Assembly: GCA_011773575.1 (NCBI GenBank)
Contig: WVXJ01000098.1
Coordinates: 2,571-9,942, forward strand
DNA: 7,372 bases
DNA from: Armatimonadota bacterium
GTDB taxonomy: Bacteria > Armatimonadota > Hebobacteria > Hebobacterales > WVXJ01
Direction: 5' to 3'
Both the position numbers and the translations under genes were made by a program. The notes under the pieces were generated by a model, which was not told where the DNA came from, searched no databases, and saw only the letters and a program-made list of their open reading frames with translations. Positions 1 through 7,058 of this stretch are shown one piece after another; positions within the stretch are counted from its first letter, which is position 1; every line of letters begins with the position of its first letter.

Positions 1-843
1 TTCCTTACCGGCACAGCCGTCGGCTCCTTTCTCAATGTCTGTATCTGGCGTATGCCCAGAGAAGAATCGGTCGTCAAGCCTCCTTCGCACTGCCCCAAAT
101 GCAAGCATCAGTTGAGCGCGCTGGAACTCATCCCGCTCATCTCTTTCCTTTGGCTGGGGAGGCGCTGCCGAAAATGCAAAACCCCCATCTCCTGGCGCTA
201 CTTTATCGTCGAACTCATTACAGGGCTGGTCTTCCTCGGCCTTTTCCTCGCATGTTTCAGTACAGACCGGCTCTGGGAACTGCCTTTCTATCTCATCTTC
301 GCCGCCTGCCTGGTTGCCATCTTCCTGATTGACCTGGAACATATGATCATTCCCGACGAACTTGTAATCGCCGCGGGCGCCGCCGCCACCATCAAAGGGC
401 TGGGGGAGGTGCTGCGCTTCGTCGAGGTTCCCGACCGCGGACTGGTCAGAATCGGCCTCCCCGGAGGATGGGGCTTTCCCTTCCCGGAGTTCATCGCCGG
501 CGCCATACTGGGAGCGGGGTTCTTCATTGCGGTCGAACTCTTCAGCCGGCTGCTCTTCCGCAAAGAAGGAATGGGGGGAGGAGACATGAAACTGGGGGCC
601 GCCATCGGCGCGCTGCTGGGCCCTGCCACCGCGCTTCTCTCTTTCGGCCTGGCGGTGGCGGCGGGAGCGGCAATAGGGATCGTCCTTATCATAGGACGCC
701 GCAAGAAACGCGTGGACTATATGCCCTTCGGCCCCTTCATGGTTGTAACCGCCTTTGTTCTCATGCTCGCGCCGGGGCCGGTTTGGGCCTGGGTGACAGC
801 GGCCTGGAACTGGTGGCTCTCCACCTGGACCACATCTTCATAG
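1..843 (+). CDS. pilD: Prepilin peptidase (type IV leader peptidase, PilD/GspO family), 5'-truncated by the window edge
   Basis: Inner-membrane aspartic protease that cleaves the leader of type IV pilins or type II secretion pseudopilins, and in many members also N-methylates the new N-terminus. The frame is open from base 1, and its first residues include GSFLNVCIWRMPR, the conserved first membrane segment and loop of the family, so the true start lies upstream and perhaps 10-15 residues are missing. The ATG at 52 falls inside this motif and is not the start. Next come two CPKC/CRKC pairs (Cys codons at 91, 100, 166 and 175), the cytoplasmic zinc-binding loop of the methylase-bearing form. 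The first catalytic Asp is in LIDLEHMIIPDE (codon 331) and the second in GMGGGDMK (codon 583). Several hydrophobic segments follow, ending in a Trp-rich tail. The visible 280 residues match the usual 250-290. No pilin or secretion gene is visible, so pilus and type II secretion roles cannot be separated; the symbol is a family label. It converges on cimA. Confidence 0.95.
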   Translation, partial: FLTGTAVGSFLNVCIWRMPREESVVKPPSHCPKCKHQLSALELIPLISFLWLGRRCRKCKTPISWRYFIVELITGLVFLGLFLACFSTDRLWELPFYLIFAACLVAIFLIDLEHMIIPDELVIAAGAAATIKGLGEVLRFVEVPDRGLVRIGLPGGWGFPFPEFIAGAILGAGFFIAVELFSRLLFRKEGMGGGDMKLGAAIGALLGPATALLSFGLAVAAGAAIGIVLIIGRRKKRVDYMPFGPFMVVTAFVLMLAPGPVWAWVTAAWNWWLSTWTTSS

Positions 844-877
844 GGCAGCTGCTCGCCCCTGCCGCTGAGAATCAGCA

Positions 878-2458
878 TTACTCCTCGGAATCCATCTCCT
901 GACGCAAGAGGCCGTATTCCACACCATCCGAAAGCGCCTGCCAGGAGGCCTCGATGATATTCTCGTGCACCCCCACCGTGCTCCAGGAATCTTTGTCATC
1001 ACTGGATTCCACCAGCACCCGCACTTTCGCCGCGGTGCCGGCCGCCACATTCACGACCCTCACCTTGAAGTCGGTCAGTTTGACCTCCTCCAGCCCGGGG
1101 TAGAAACGCTCCAGCGCCTTCCGCAGCGCGTTATCCAGAGCGTGAACCGGGCCGTCCCCCTCCGCCGCCATATACTGCTCCTCACCGTCCACAATCACTC
1201 TCAGAACGGCTTCCGCGAGGATCCTTCCATCCCGCCGTTTCTCCGCCAGCACGCGGTAGGAATCCAGTTCGAACTTGGGCTGATGCAGCCCCATGCTTTC
1301 TCTCAGCAGGAGTTCAAAAGAGGCCTCCGCGCCCTCGAACTGATAGCCTTCATGTTCCATCTCCTTCAAGCGCTGGAGAATCTGCTCAGTCTGTGGAGAG
1401 CGCTTGCTGAGGTCGATATCGAGCCCCCGCGCCTTATACACCACAGCCGCGCCCCCCGCCTGGTCGGAGATGAGCAGCCTGCGCTGGTTGCCCACACTCT
1501 CAGGAGAGATATGCTCATATGTATCAGGTCTCTTCAGTACCCCGTCCAAATGATAGCCGGCCTTGTGGGCAAATGCGCTCCGGCCTACGAAAGGCTGGCG
1601 ATCAAATGGAGCCATATTGGCGATCTCGGCGATATAGTGAGACATCTCGTAAAGCCGCCCCATTGACGCCGCCGGCAGACAGTCGAGGTCCATCTTCAAC
1701 TGAAGGGTTGCCGCTATCGCGCATAGATCGGCATTCCCACAGCGCTCCCCATAACCATTGAAAGTGGCCTGCACGTGTGTCGCGCCCGCCGCCACCGCGG
1801 CAAGCGAATTCGCCACGCCCAGACTTCCGTCATTGTGGGCATGGATTCCCAGAGAACACTTCACCGTCTTCCGCGCGGCTTTCACGCCGACCTTCACCTG
1901 GTCGGGGAGCGCGCCGCCATTGGTGTCACACAGGCAAATCACATCCGCCCCCGCCTTTTCCGCGCTCTGCAGGCACTTCAAGGCGAACTCCGGATTCACC
2001 TGGTAGCCGTCAAAGAAATGCTCCGCATCGAAGATCACTTCCAGTCCGTGCTTCTTGCAGTAGGCAATACTCTCTTCAATCATCTTGAGGTTGGTTTCCA
2101 GCGAAGTCTTCAATGTCTCCCGCACATGCAGATCCCAGGTCTTGCCGACGATCGCCACCGCCGGCGCGGAGGCCTCCAACAGACTCGCAAGATGAGGGTC
2201 TTCCTCCACTGACACATCCGCCCTTCGCGTGGAACCGAAGGCGACGAGTTTGCTCTTGCTCAACGGGTCTTCCGCCATCCGCCGGAAGAACTCAGTATCA
2301 GTGCGGTTCTGGGGCGCGGGCCAGCCTCCCTCGATATAGGGAACTCCCATCTCATCCAGCCGCCGCGCAATCTTGATCTTATCCTCCACGGAAAAGGAGA
2401 TCCCCTCCGTCTGCCCCCCATCTCGCAGAGTTGTGTCATAAAGCATTATTTTGGCCAT
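878..2458 (-). CDS. cimA: (R)-citramalate synthase
   Basis: Cytoplasmic enzyme condensing pyruvate with acetyl-CoA to (R)-citramalate, which LeuCD and LeuB then convert to 2-oxobutyrate for isoleucine synthesis without threonine. The 526-residue protein has the DRE-TIM metallolyase barrel: DTTLRDGGQ (8-16) carrying the metal-binding Asp and catalytic Arg, HAHND (206-210) with the two metal-binding His, and NGYGERCGNADL (234-245). The C-terminal third (about 375-526) is a LeuA-type regulatory domain. It has the signatures GDGPVHALDNALRKALE, GTAAKVRVLVESSD and VGVHENIIEASWQAL, which are typical of the long citramalate synthase form rather than of 2-isopropylmalate or homocitrate synthase. The ATG at 2458-2456 has an AAGAAGG-type ribosome binding site about 7 bases upstream. 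It stands alone, without leu or ilv neighbours, and has its own promoter and a leader of about 110 nt. The domain implies feedback control, probably by isoleucine; the ligand is inferred from the family. Assignment is firm; substrate specificity rests on similarity recalled from the family. Confidence 0.94.
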   Translation of the reverse strand: MAKIMLYDTTLRDGGQTEGISFSVEDKIKIARRLDEMGVPYIEGGWPAPQNRTDTEFFRRMAEDPLSKSKLVAFGSTRRADVSVEEDPHLASLLEASAPAVAIVGKTWDLHVRETLKTSLETNLKMIEESIAYCKKHGLEVIFDAEHFFDGYQVNPEFALKCLQSAEKAGADVICLCDTNGGALPDQVKVGVKAARKTVKCSLGIHAHNDGSLGVANSLAAVAAGATHVQATFNGYGERCGNADLCAIAATLQLKMDLDCLPAASMGRLYEMSHYIAEIANMAPFDRQPFVGRSAFAHKAGYHLDGVLKRPDTYEHISPESVGNQRRLLISDQAGGAAVVYKARGLDIDLSKRSPQTEQILQRLKEMEHEGYQFEGAEASFELLLRESMGLHQPKFELDSYRVLAEKRRDGRILAEAVLRVIVDGEEQYMAAEGDGPVHALDNALRKALERFYPGLEEVKLTDFKVRVVNVAAGTAAKVRVLVESSDDKDSWSTVGVHENIIEASWQALSDGVEYGLLRQEMDSEE

Positions 2459-2479
2459 CTACGCACCTTCTTTCCCGGG

Positions 2480-2499
2480 ATGCTCCGAAGGCGAAGCAT
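2480..2499 (-). promoter_or_regulatory. Hairpin just upstream of the cimA ribosome binding site
   Basis: On the cimA transcript, AUGCUUCG and CGGAGCAU form an 8-bp stem with one G-U pair and the loop CCUU. It ends about 21 bases before the cimA start codon, immediately upstream of the purine-rich ribosome binding site. It could affect translation or mRNA stability, but no known riboswitch or T-box element was recognised here. Confidence 0.35.
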
Positions 2500-2530
2500 T
2501 GGATTAAGGTTCTTCCCGTCAGGCTGCAAA

Positions 2531-2549
2531 GGCGGCTTGCAGAGCCGCC
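2531..2549 (-). promoter_or_regulatory. Strong hairpin in the cimA leader, with an overlapping alternative fold
   Basis: On the cimA transcript, GGCGGCU and AGCCGCC form a perfect 7-bp GC-rich stem closed by the loop CUGCA. Its loop and the start of its 3' arm also form CUGCAA, which can pair perfectly with UUGCAG just downstream (plus-strand span 2524-2542), so the two folds exclude each other. The main stem is followed by only three U residues, so it is not a convincing intrinsic terminator. An attenuation or leader-control role is inference; the stem itself is seen directly. Confidence 0.4.
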
Positions 2550-2573
2550 CGCTTCACATACCTTGGTAGATGA

Positions 2574-2602
2574 ATCATACCTTTGCCGACAGACAGCGTC
2601 AA
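2574..2602 (-). promoter_or_regulatory. Sigma70-like promoter of cimA
   Basis: Read on the minus strand, TTGACG (2602-2597) and TATGAT (2579-2574) are separated by exactly 17 bases. Each hexamer differs from the sigma70 consensus at one position. Transcription would start near 2567 and leave a leader of about 110 nt before the cimA ATG at 2458. This is read from sequence only; the start point is inferred. Confidence 0.7.
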
Positions 2603-2636
2603 CCGAAGCCTGGAATCTGCCCGCTCTCTCGAACAG

Positions 2637-2645
2637 TGCTATAAT
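2637..2645 (+). promoter_or_regulatory. Extended -10 promoter of the zinc-ribbon membrane protein gene
   Basis: TGCTATAAT is a perfect extended -10 element (TG, one base, TATAAT). No good -35 hexamer lies 16-18 bases upstream, which is common for extended -10 promoters. Transcription would begin near 2652, about 24 bases before the ATG at 2676. That makes the more upstream in-frame ATG at 2583 unusable for this promoter and fixes the start choice. Confidence 0.65.
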
Positions 2646-2675
2646 CTCACATGCTGGTTGAGAGAGGGGAAAGCG

Positions 2676-3902
2676 ATGGGCTGGTGTCCGAAATGCGGGT
2701 ATGAATATCGGCCGGAGGTCCGGCAGTGCCCCAAGTGCCAAGTATCCTTGGTGGCGGAGAAACCTCCTATCCCTCCACCCACAATTGCCGGCTGGCGGGT
2801 AGAAGAAAAAACACTCACCTTCTTTCGCTGCTTCTCAGGCGCGCGAGAGGGTTTGCAAGCCGGATTTCAAGTCGCCCGCCAGGCCGCCCGAATCACTTTC
2901 CGGGCAAAGAGACTTCTCCTTGTCGTCTTCCTGATGATAACAGTCTCCTGGGTCGGCGAGATCGCTCTCGCCAGGGTTTACCGTACAAGCATGCCCGAAG
3001 CATTCAGGAAAGCGTTGGCGTCGCCGCCGGAGGAGACTTCTCTGGGCGAACGCTGGTCGGACAGAATTCATCAGCAGGCTCCGCTGAGTTACCTGCAGCA
3101 GGAATTCAATTCACCGCTCAGCAAAGCGAGCAGTGCTGCGCATCCATGGCTCGATCTGTTCACATCACCGCTGATCATGCGACAGATTTCGTGGGATTCA
3201 CAGAAAGGTCTAAGTACATGGGACACAATCTTCTGGTTGTGGCTGTTTCCACTTTGGGATACTGGAATAACACTTGCAGTAGGTACGCTCATATTGGTGG
3301 GCCTGCTGGTCTGGCTGCTTGCCCTGGCAAGAGGGACGCGGCCCAGCCGCTTCCGGGATTCTCTGAAATCTCACTACCTGCCGGTGTTTGTCATACTCCT
3401 CCTACCCACCATGGCTATACACATTGTCTTTGCTGTACCGCAGACAATACAGTATCTATATCCTCTTTTCTATGATAGTGACTCAACATTGCCTCTCCAT
3501 ATCTTGGCTTTCATTGATCAGATTTCGCGCTTCATCGCGTACGTTCTTTTCTCCGCTTGGGTGTTTCCGCTTGCGCTTCTGCTGTTGACCCTTGCGCCAT
3601 TTGCCATCGTGGACCGCAACCTCGGCGCCTGGGGCGGAGTGAAGGCCGGTGTTCGCATTCTCTGGCAGAAGCGCTGGGCCTTTCTCGCCTCCTTCATCTG
3701 CTATCGACTTCTATATGAACTGATCTACATCGCGCGACTGGCATTGCCCACAAGGGATTATCGGCTGTTGGCATTTTTCCCGAGTTCAATCGCATTCTGG
3801 CCTATCTACCTCGCCTTCGGCTTCCTGGGCCTGTGGCTGGCAATGACCTTCGCCCTTCTGATTACCTCTGCAAAGGAACCCGCTCCGCAGAATCCCGCGT
3901 GA
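2676..3902 (+). CDS. Zinc-ribbon multi-pass membrane protein of unknown function
   Basis: The 408-residue protein begins with a compact zinc ribbon, CPKC-x10-CPKC (Cys 4, 7, 18 and 21), then a Pro-rich linker (29-36). About six hydrophobic segments follow, near 80-98, 184-218 (possibly two), 235-255, 285-311, 336-355 and 372-397. A polar loop of roughly 85 residues (about 100-183) separates the first two. The stretch APFAIVDRNLGAWGGVKAGV (307-326) recalls the amphipathic 'acting on everything' motif of several bacterial polytopic membrane families of unknown role (DUF4013-like or GlpQ membrane-domain-like); this is only a resemblance. The ATG at 2676 is chosen over the in-frame ATG at 2583 because it has a good AGAGGGGA ribosome binding site, lies just downstream of an extended -10 promoter, and places the zinc ribbon at the N-terminus. 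Parts are AT-richer than the neighbouring genes (22 of 60 G+C in 3421-3480). It diverges from cimA; no function can be assigned. Confidence 0.85.
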   Translation: MGWCPKCGYEYRPEVRQCPKCQVSLVAEKPPIPPPTIAGWRVEEKTLTFFRCFSGAREGLQAGFQVARQAARITFRAKRLLLVVFLMITVSWVGEIALARVYRTSMPEAFRKALASPPEETSLGERWSDRIHQQAPLSYLQQEFNSPLSKASSAAHPWLDLFTSPLIMRQISWDSQKGLSTWDTIFWLWLFPLWDTGITLAVGTLILVGLLVWLLALARGTRPSRFRDSLKSHYLPVFVILLLPTMAIHIVFAVPQTIQYLYPLFYDSDSTLPLHILAFIDQISRFIAYVLFSAWVFPLALLLLTLAPFAIVDRNLGAWGGVKAGVRILWQKRWAFLASFICYRLLYELIYIARLALPTRDYRLLAFFPSSIAFWPIYLAFGFLGLWLAMTFALLITSAKEPAPQNPA

Positions 3903-3946
3903 ATAGTTGACGGGACTACTTCTTTCCATCTCGTTTGCGCCATTTC

Positions 3947-3960
3947 GGCGGAATTCCGCC
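3947..3960. repeat. Perfect 14-bp palindrome in the intergenic gap
   Basis: GGCGGAATTCCGCC reads identically on both strands, centred on an EcoRI-type hexamer. It lies in the 142-bp gap (3903-4044) between the zinc-ribbon gene and the DUF2723 gene. As RNA it gives a 5-bp stem with an AAUU loop and no following U-run, so it is a poor intrinsic terminator. It could be a dimeric-regulator site or chance. No convincing promoter was seen in the rest of this gap. Confidence 0.3.
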
Positions 3961-4044
3961 CTGTATTCGACTCCGCCTTCACCTCATTTTGTGGAATAAA
4001 CTTGCGAACCTTTTCCAGAGATTTCGAGCAAAGGCAGGGGTATC

Positions 4045-6063
4045 TTGTCATTTCTGAGGTCATTCTTCTCCAACCGCAAAGAGGGCCGGCTCGATTGGAC
4101 CTTGGCCGGGCTGCTTTTCCTGGGCTCATTTGCCGTCTATCTGCAGACCATGCGCCCTTCTTTCGGCTGGGGCGATTCTTCTGAACTCATCACCGCCGCC
4201 TATCATCTCGGCGTGGGTCATTCCCCCGGCTATCCTAGCTATATGCTGTTCGGCTATGTTTTCTCTCATCTCCCCTTCGGCACTATCGCCTTTCGCATGA
4301 ACCTCATGTCCGGCTTTTTCGGGGCGCTGGCGGTGGCGCTTTCTTATCTCGTTTTCCGGCGCATCACCCGCACCCGCCTAGGCGCTTTCCTCGGCGCGGC
4401 TGCATTCGCCTTTACCGCCACTCTCTGGGACCTTACTACAGAAGCCGAAGTCTATACCCTGCACGCCGCTTTCGTCGCCGCCATCGTGTTATTGATACTG
4501 GACTGGAGCCGTTCAGGCCGCCCCCACCTGGGCTGGGTCGCGCTCCTCTGTGGCATTAGCCTGGGCAACCATGCTCTGACAATGCTGATGCTTCCCGCGC
4601 TGCTCCTTTTTGTTGTTGCTGTAAAAGGCCTGCGCAGGTGCTTTTCGTGGAAGCCCTTCGCTATTGCCGTTGCGGCTTTCATTCTGGGCCTGGTCATCTA
4701 CCTCTACTTGCCCATTCGAGGCCGCGCGGATCCGCCTCCCAGGGTGAACAACCCGCACAATCTGAAAGAAATCTATGTTCATGTAGCCGCCCCTGGAATT
4801 AGGCCCTCGATGTTCAGTGCCACTCCCTTGCGAGTGCTGGGGAGAATCTGGATATACGGCAGTCGGCTGAAGCGGGAAGTGAGTTGGGCGGGCATCATCC
4901 TGGGCTTGGCCGGCATGGCCCTTCTCTGGCGCAGAGACCGCAAGGTACTGGGGCTTTTCGTTCTGCTGGGGGCTTTCAACATCTTCTATGCCGTCAACTA
5001 TAGTATTTTCGACATATACTGCTATTACATCACCTCCTATTGGGTCTGGTGCGCGTTTATCGGCGTGGGAGGCGAATTTGCGGTTGGGCGCCTGCAGTGG
5101 CTCCTGGAGAGGATCCAGGGGCCGGAAGACGACGTTTCCGCCTCTGTTCTCAGGGCGTTGGCCGGCGCGCTGGTGCTGCTGCTGCCCTTCTGGCTGGTCA
5201 CCGGCCACTGGAAGATGGTGGATGCAAGTGGGGACCGCGAGCCTGAGGAATTCGCTCGCGCTGTATTCGGACTGGTGGAAAAAGATTCCATCATCCTCGC
5301 CGATTGGTGGGCGGTGGCCCCTCTCGGCTATCTGAAGCATGTGGAAGGGCGGCGGCCGGATGTAACTCTCTCACCCGCTTTCTCGCTTTCCACCAGAGGC
5401 GCGGTGGAGCGCCACAGAAAAAAGGATTTTCTCCAGACTTTTCCCGCCGTCTATGCTACAGAAAGACTGACTTACGGCATCAAAGCCCTGCGCGAAAAAT
5501 ACCTGGTGGTCCCGGAAGGGCCCGTGTTTCGCGTCCTGGTCGATAAGCCGGATCCAACCACAGTCCTTTCCGATCTCCAAAATCAGCCTCGGCTGATATT
5601 CGGCGATAGGCTCGCCCTCATTGACTGGGAAGTCCAACCTCGCAGAGTCGGGAATACGGAGATGTTCTCTATCACCCTCTATTGGCAATCCCTCCAACCC
5701 AGCCAAGAGGGAGAAGAGTATGATGTGCTCATAGGCCTGGAACAGGATTCGAACATCTGGGCATGGAGAGAAAAAAGTGCCCTCGCTCACGGCATCTTCC
5801 CCATGTCATCCTGGCAGCCGGGCCAAACCCTGTTGCAGAGACACCTTGCTTACATTGACTATGAGGCCGAGCCGGGAGAATACCACCTGAACGTAAGAGT
5901 TCGCCATCGCAGCGGAGATAATCATCTGCTGCCGGTTTTCACAGTTTCCGGCGACCCTCTGGGAAGAGACGCCCGCCTGGGAGCAGTGAAGGTAAAAACG
6001 GGGATGCAGGAAACGAAGATGGCTCACAAAGAAGAGAGGATTGCCTCAACCAGACGCTTCTGA
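4045..6063 (+). CDS. DUF2723-family GT-C glycosyltransferase-like membrane protein
   Basis: A 672-residue polytopic membrane protein of the DUF2723 group, related to GT-C enzymes such as protein O-mannosyltransferases that use lipid-linked sugars outside the inner membrane. Family marks are GWGDSSEL (41-48) with the acidic pair expected in the first extracytoplasmic loop, HSPGYPSY (59-66), EAEVYTLH (133-140), GNHALT (174-179) and YLPIRGRADP (221-230). About ten hydrophobic segments fill residues 18 to 388. A soluble part then follows: ILADWWAVAPLGYLKHVEGR (417-436) is a conserved post-membrane motif, and the last 150 residues (FGDRLALIDWEV to about 650) look like an appended beta-sandwich common in envelope glycosyltransferases. 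The start is TTG at 4045: no ATG or GTG lies between an in-frame stop at 3997 and this codon, a GGCAGGGG ribosome binding site precedes it, and the next Met (36) would cut into the first membrane segment. Sugar and acceptor are unknown. The 3' end overlaps the opposing gene by 40 bp. Confidence 0.88.
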   Translation: MSFLRSFFSNRKEGRLDWTLAGLLFLGSFAVYLQTMRPSFGWGDSSELITAAYHLGVGHSPGYPSYMLFGYVFSHLPFGTIAFRMNLMSGFFGALAVALSYLVFRRITRTRLGAFLGAAAFAFTATLWDLTTEAEVYTLHAAFVAAIVLLILDWSRSGRPHLGWVALLCGISLGNHALTMLMLPALLLFVVAVKGLRRCFSWKPFAIAVAAFILGLVIYLYLPIRGRADPPPRVNNPHNLKEIYVHVAAPGIRPSMFSATPLRVLGRIWIYGSRLKREVSWAGIILGLAGMALLWRRDRKVLGLFVLLGAFNIFYAVNYSIFDIYCYYITSYWVWCAFIGVGGEFAVGRLQWLLERIQGPEDDVSASVLRALAGALVLLLPFWLVTGHWKMVDASGDREPEEFARAVFGLVEKDSIILADWWAVAPLGYLKHVEGRRPDVTLSPAFSLSTRGAVERHRKKDFLQTFPAVYATERLTYGIKALREKYLVVPEGPVFRVLVDKPDPTTVLSDLQNQPRLIFGDRLALIDWEVQPRRVGNTEMFSITLYWQSLQPSQEGEEYDVLIGLEQDSNIWAWREKSALAHGIFPMSSWQPGQTLLQRHLAYIDYEAEPGEYHLNVRVRHRSGDNHLLPVFTVSGDPLGRDARLGAVKVKTGMQETKMAHKEERIASTRRF

Positions 6064-7058
6064 TTCTCCACCCGCTCTTCAATGCTGGCGGGGGGTTGGC
6101 GCCGTTCCTTCTCTCGCAAATCACGCCAAAGCCGCTCCAGGTTCTTCTGCGCCGAATCAAGCCGCTTCAATCTCTCTTCAACATCAGCAGAATCTCCCGC
6201 GGGATTCCGCAGCCGGCCGCGCAGAGCCGTTCTTTCCATCTCCAAACCCGCGGCAAGCGCCTCCACCAGCGGCGGGTTGGTGCGATACAGGTGTTGCCCG
6301 ATTTGCACCGCCTGGAGATAGAGTTCCTCAGCCTTCTCTTTCTCACCGCGAAGGGCTGACCGGTCGGCCTGTCGAACCACCCAGCGCCCGCAATTGGCGG
6401 CGCGAACAATCATCTCTTTCCAGAGTTCTGATTGTACCCACCACCAGGCCCCTGTCGCCTGAGCGCGATCCTCCGCCAAATCCTCGGGCACAGGCAGTGT
6501 GTAGAAACCGCACTCCGGCCGCCCCAGGGCTTCTTTCACCAGAGGCAAGGCGAGATCACTGCGGTTGGAATCGAAGGCCACACTCGCGGCTTGAAACAGG
6601 GGCATGGCATTACTCTCTTCGCGGTCCGCGGCTCTGCGGAACTCCTTGATCGCCTCTTTGCATTCTTCGCTCCTCGTCTCCGGCTCCGCCAGCAGCAATA
6701 CGGCTTTCGTTTGCCCCAACAGATGGCGCAGGCGAGGCTCGTCCCCCTTTCGCTTCAAGGCCTCCTCAAACCCCTCCCTGGCGTTCTGATATTGAAAATC
6801 ACGCAGATAGAAATAAGCCAGGGACTCCAGGGTTTCCGCGCGTTTCTTGTTTTCCAGGGATAGCTTCATACTGGCAATGGCGCGCTCCCTGGCGCGGTGA
6901 TAATGAAACGCAGTGGGGAACTCATCCGGCGCAATCGCAGGCCTGACGAACTCCAGCCACCCCGCCCGAAACTCCTTATCAGCCGCGAAGACGCAAACCG
7001 CCGTCCCCAGCAACATCAGCGCCGCCAACCAGATTTGTAGGGCTCGTCTATGTTTCAT
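6024..7058 (-). CDS. Exported TPR-like repeat protein of unknown function
   Basis: The 344-residue protein starts with a typical Sec signal peptide: MKHRR, a hydrophobic core (about 8-22) and a probable cleavage after VFA or VFAA (25/26). Cys22 is not in a proper lipobox, so a lipoprotein is unlikely. The mature part is almost all helical. Residues 73-104 (ETLESLAYFYLRDFQYQNAR and onward) and 150-178 have the small/large residue spacing of tetratricopeptide repeats, suggesting a periplasmic or secreted protein-binding scaffold. Residues 290-340 are highly charged and heptad-like, a likely coiled coil. The ATG at 7058 is preferred to the upstream GTG at 7067 because it has an ideal AGGTGA ribosome binding site five bases before it. 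It overlaps the end of the upstream membrane-protein gene by 11 bp, so the two are probably co-transcribed and translationally coupled. No enzymatic motif was recognised. Confidence 0.83.
   Translation of the reverse strand: MKHRRALQIWLAALMLLGTAVCVFAADKEFRAGWLEFVRPAIAPDEFPTAFHYHRARERAIASMKLSLENKKRAETLESLAYFYLRDFQYQNAREGFEEALKRKGDEPRLRHLLGQTKAVLLLAEPETRSEECKEAIKEFRRAADREESNAMPLFQAASVAFDSNRSDLALPLVKEALGRPECGFYTLPVPEDLAEDRAQATGAWWWVQSELWKEMIVRAANCGRWVVRQADRSALRGEKEKAEELYLQAVQIGQHLYRTNPPLVEALAAGLEMERTALRGRLRNPAGDSADVEERLKRLDSAQKNLERLWRDLREKERRQPPASIEERVENQKRLVEAILSSL

Noticed and set aside
844..877. Small hairpin GCTGA-GAA-TCAGC (864-876) between the convergent prepilin peptidase and cimA genes as a bidirectional terminator
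   Set aside because: The stem is only 5 bp with a triloop and there is no T-run on either strand, so it does not support a terminator call.
965..1666. Plus-strand open frame of 233 residues opposite cimA
   Set aside because: It is antisense to well-conserved CimA sequence and His/Leu-rich in the way expected of a reverse-strand shadow in GC-rich DNA.
2583..2675. N-terminal extension of the zinc-ribbon protein from the ATG at 2583
   Set aside because: The extended -10 promoter at 2637-2645 lies inside it, and the ATG at 2676 has the better ribosome binding site and puts the zinc ribbon at the N-terminus.
2436..2741. Minus-strand open frame of 101 residues across the divergent promoter region
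   Set aside because: It overlaps the start of cimA and of the zinc-ribbon gene and both promoters, and its translation looks like no family; a shadow frame.
3806..4129. Minus-strand open frame of 107 residues covering the gap before the DUF2723 gene
   Set aside because: Most of it is antisense to the two flanking genes, and it has no recognisable motif, so it does not account for the gap as a gene.
4513..5340. Long minus-strand open frame (275 residues) inside the DUF2723 gene
   Set aside because: The opposite strand encodes clear conserved DUF2723 motifs, and this frame yields a low-complexity Gln/Pro/Arg-rich product with no recognisable domain.
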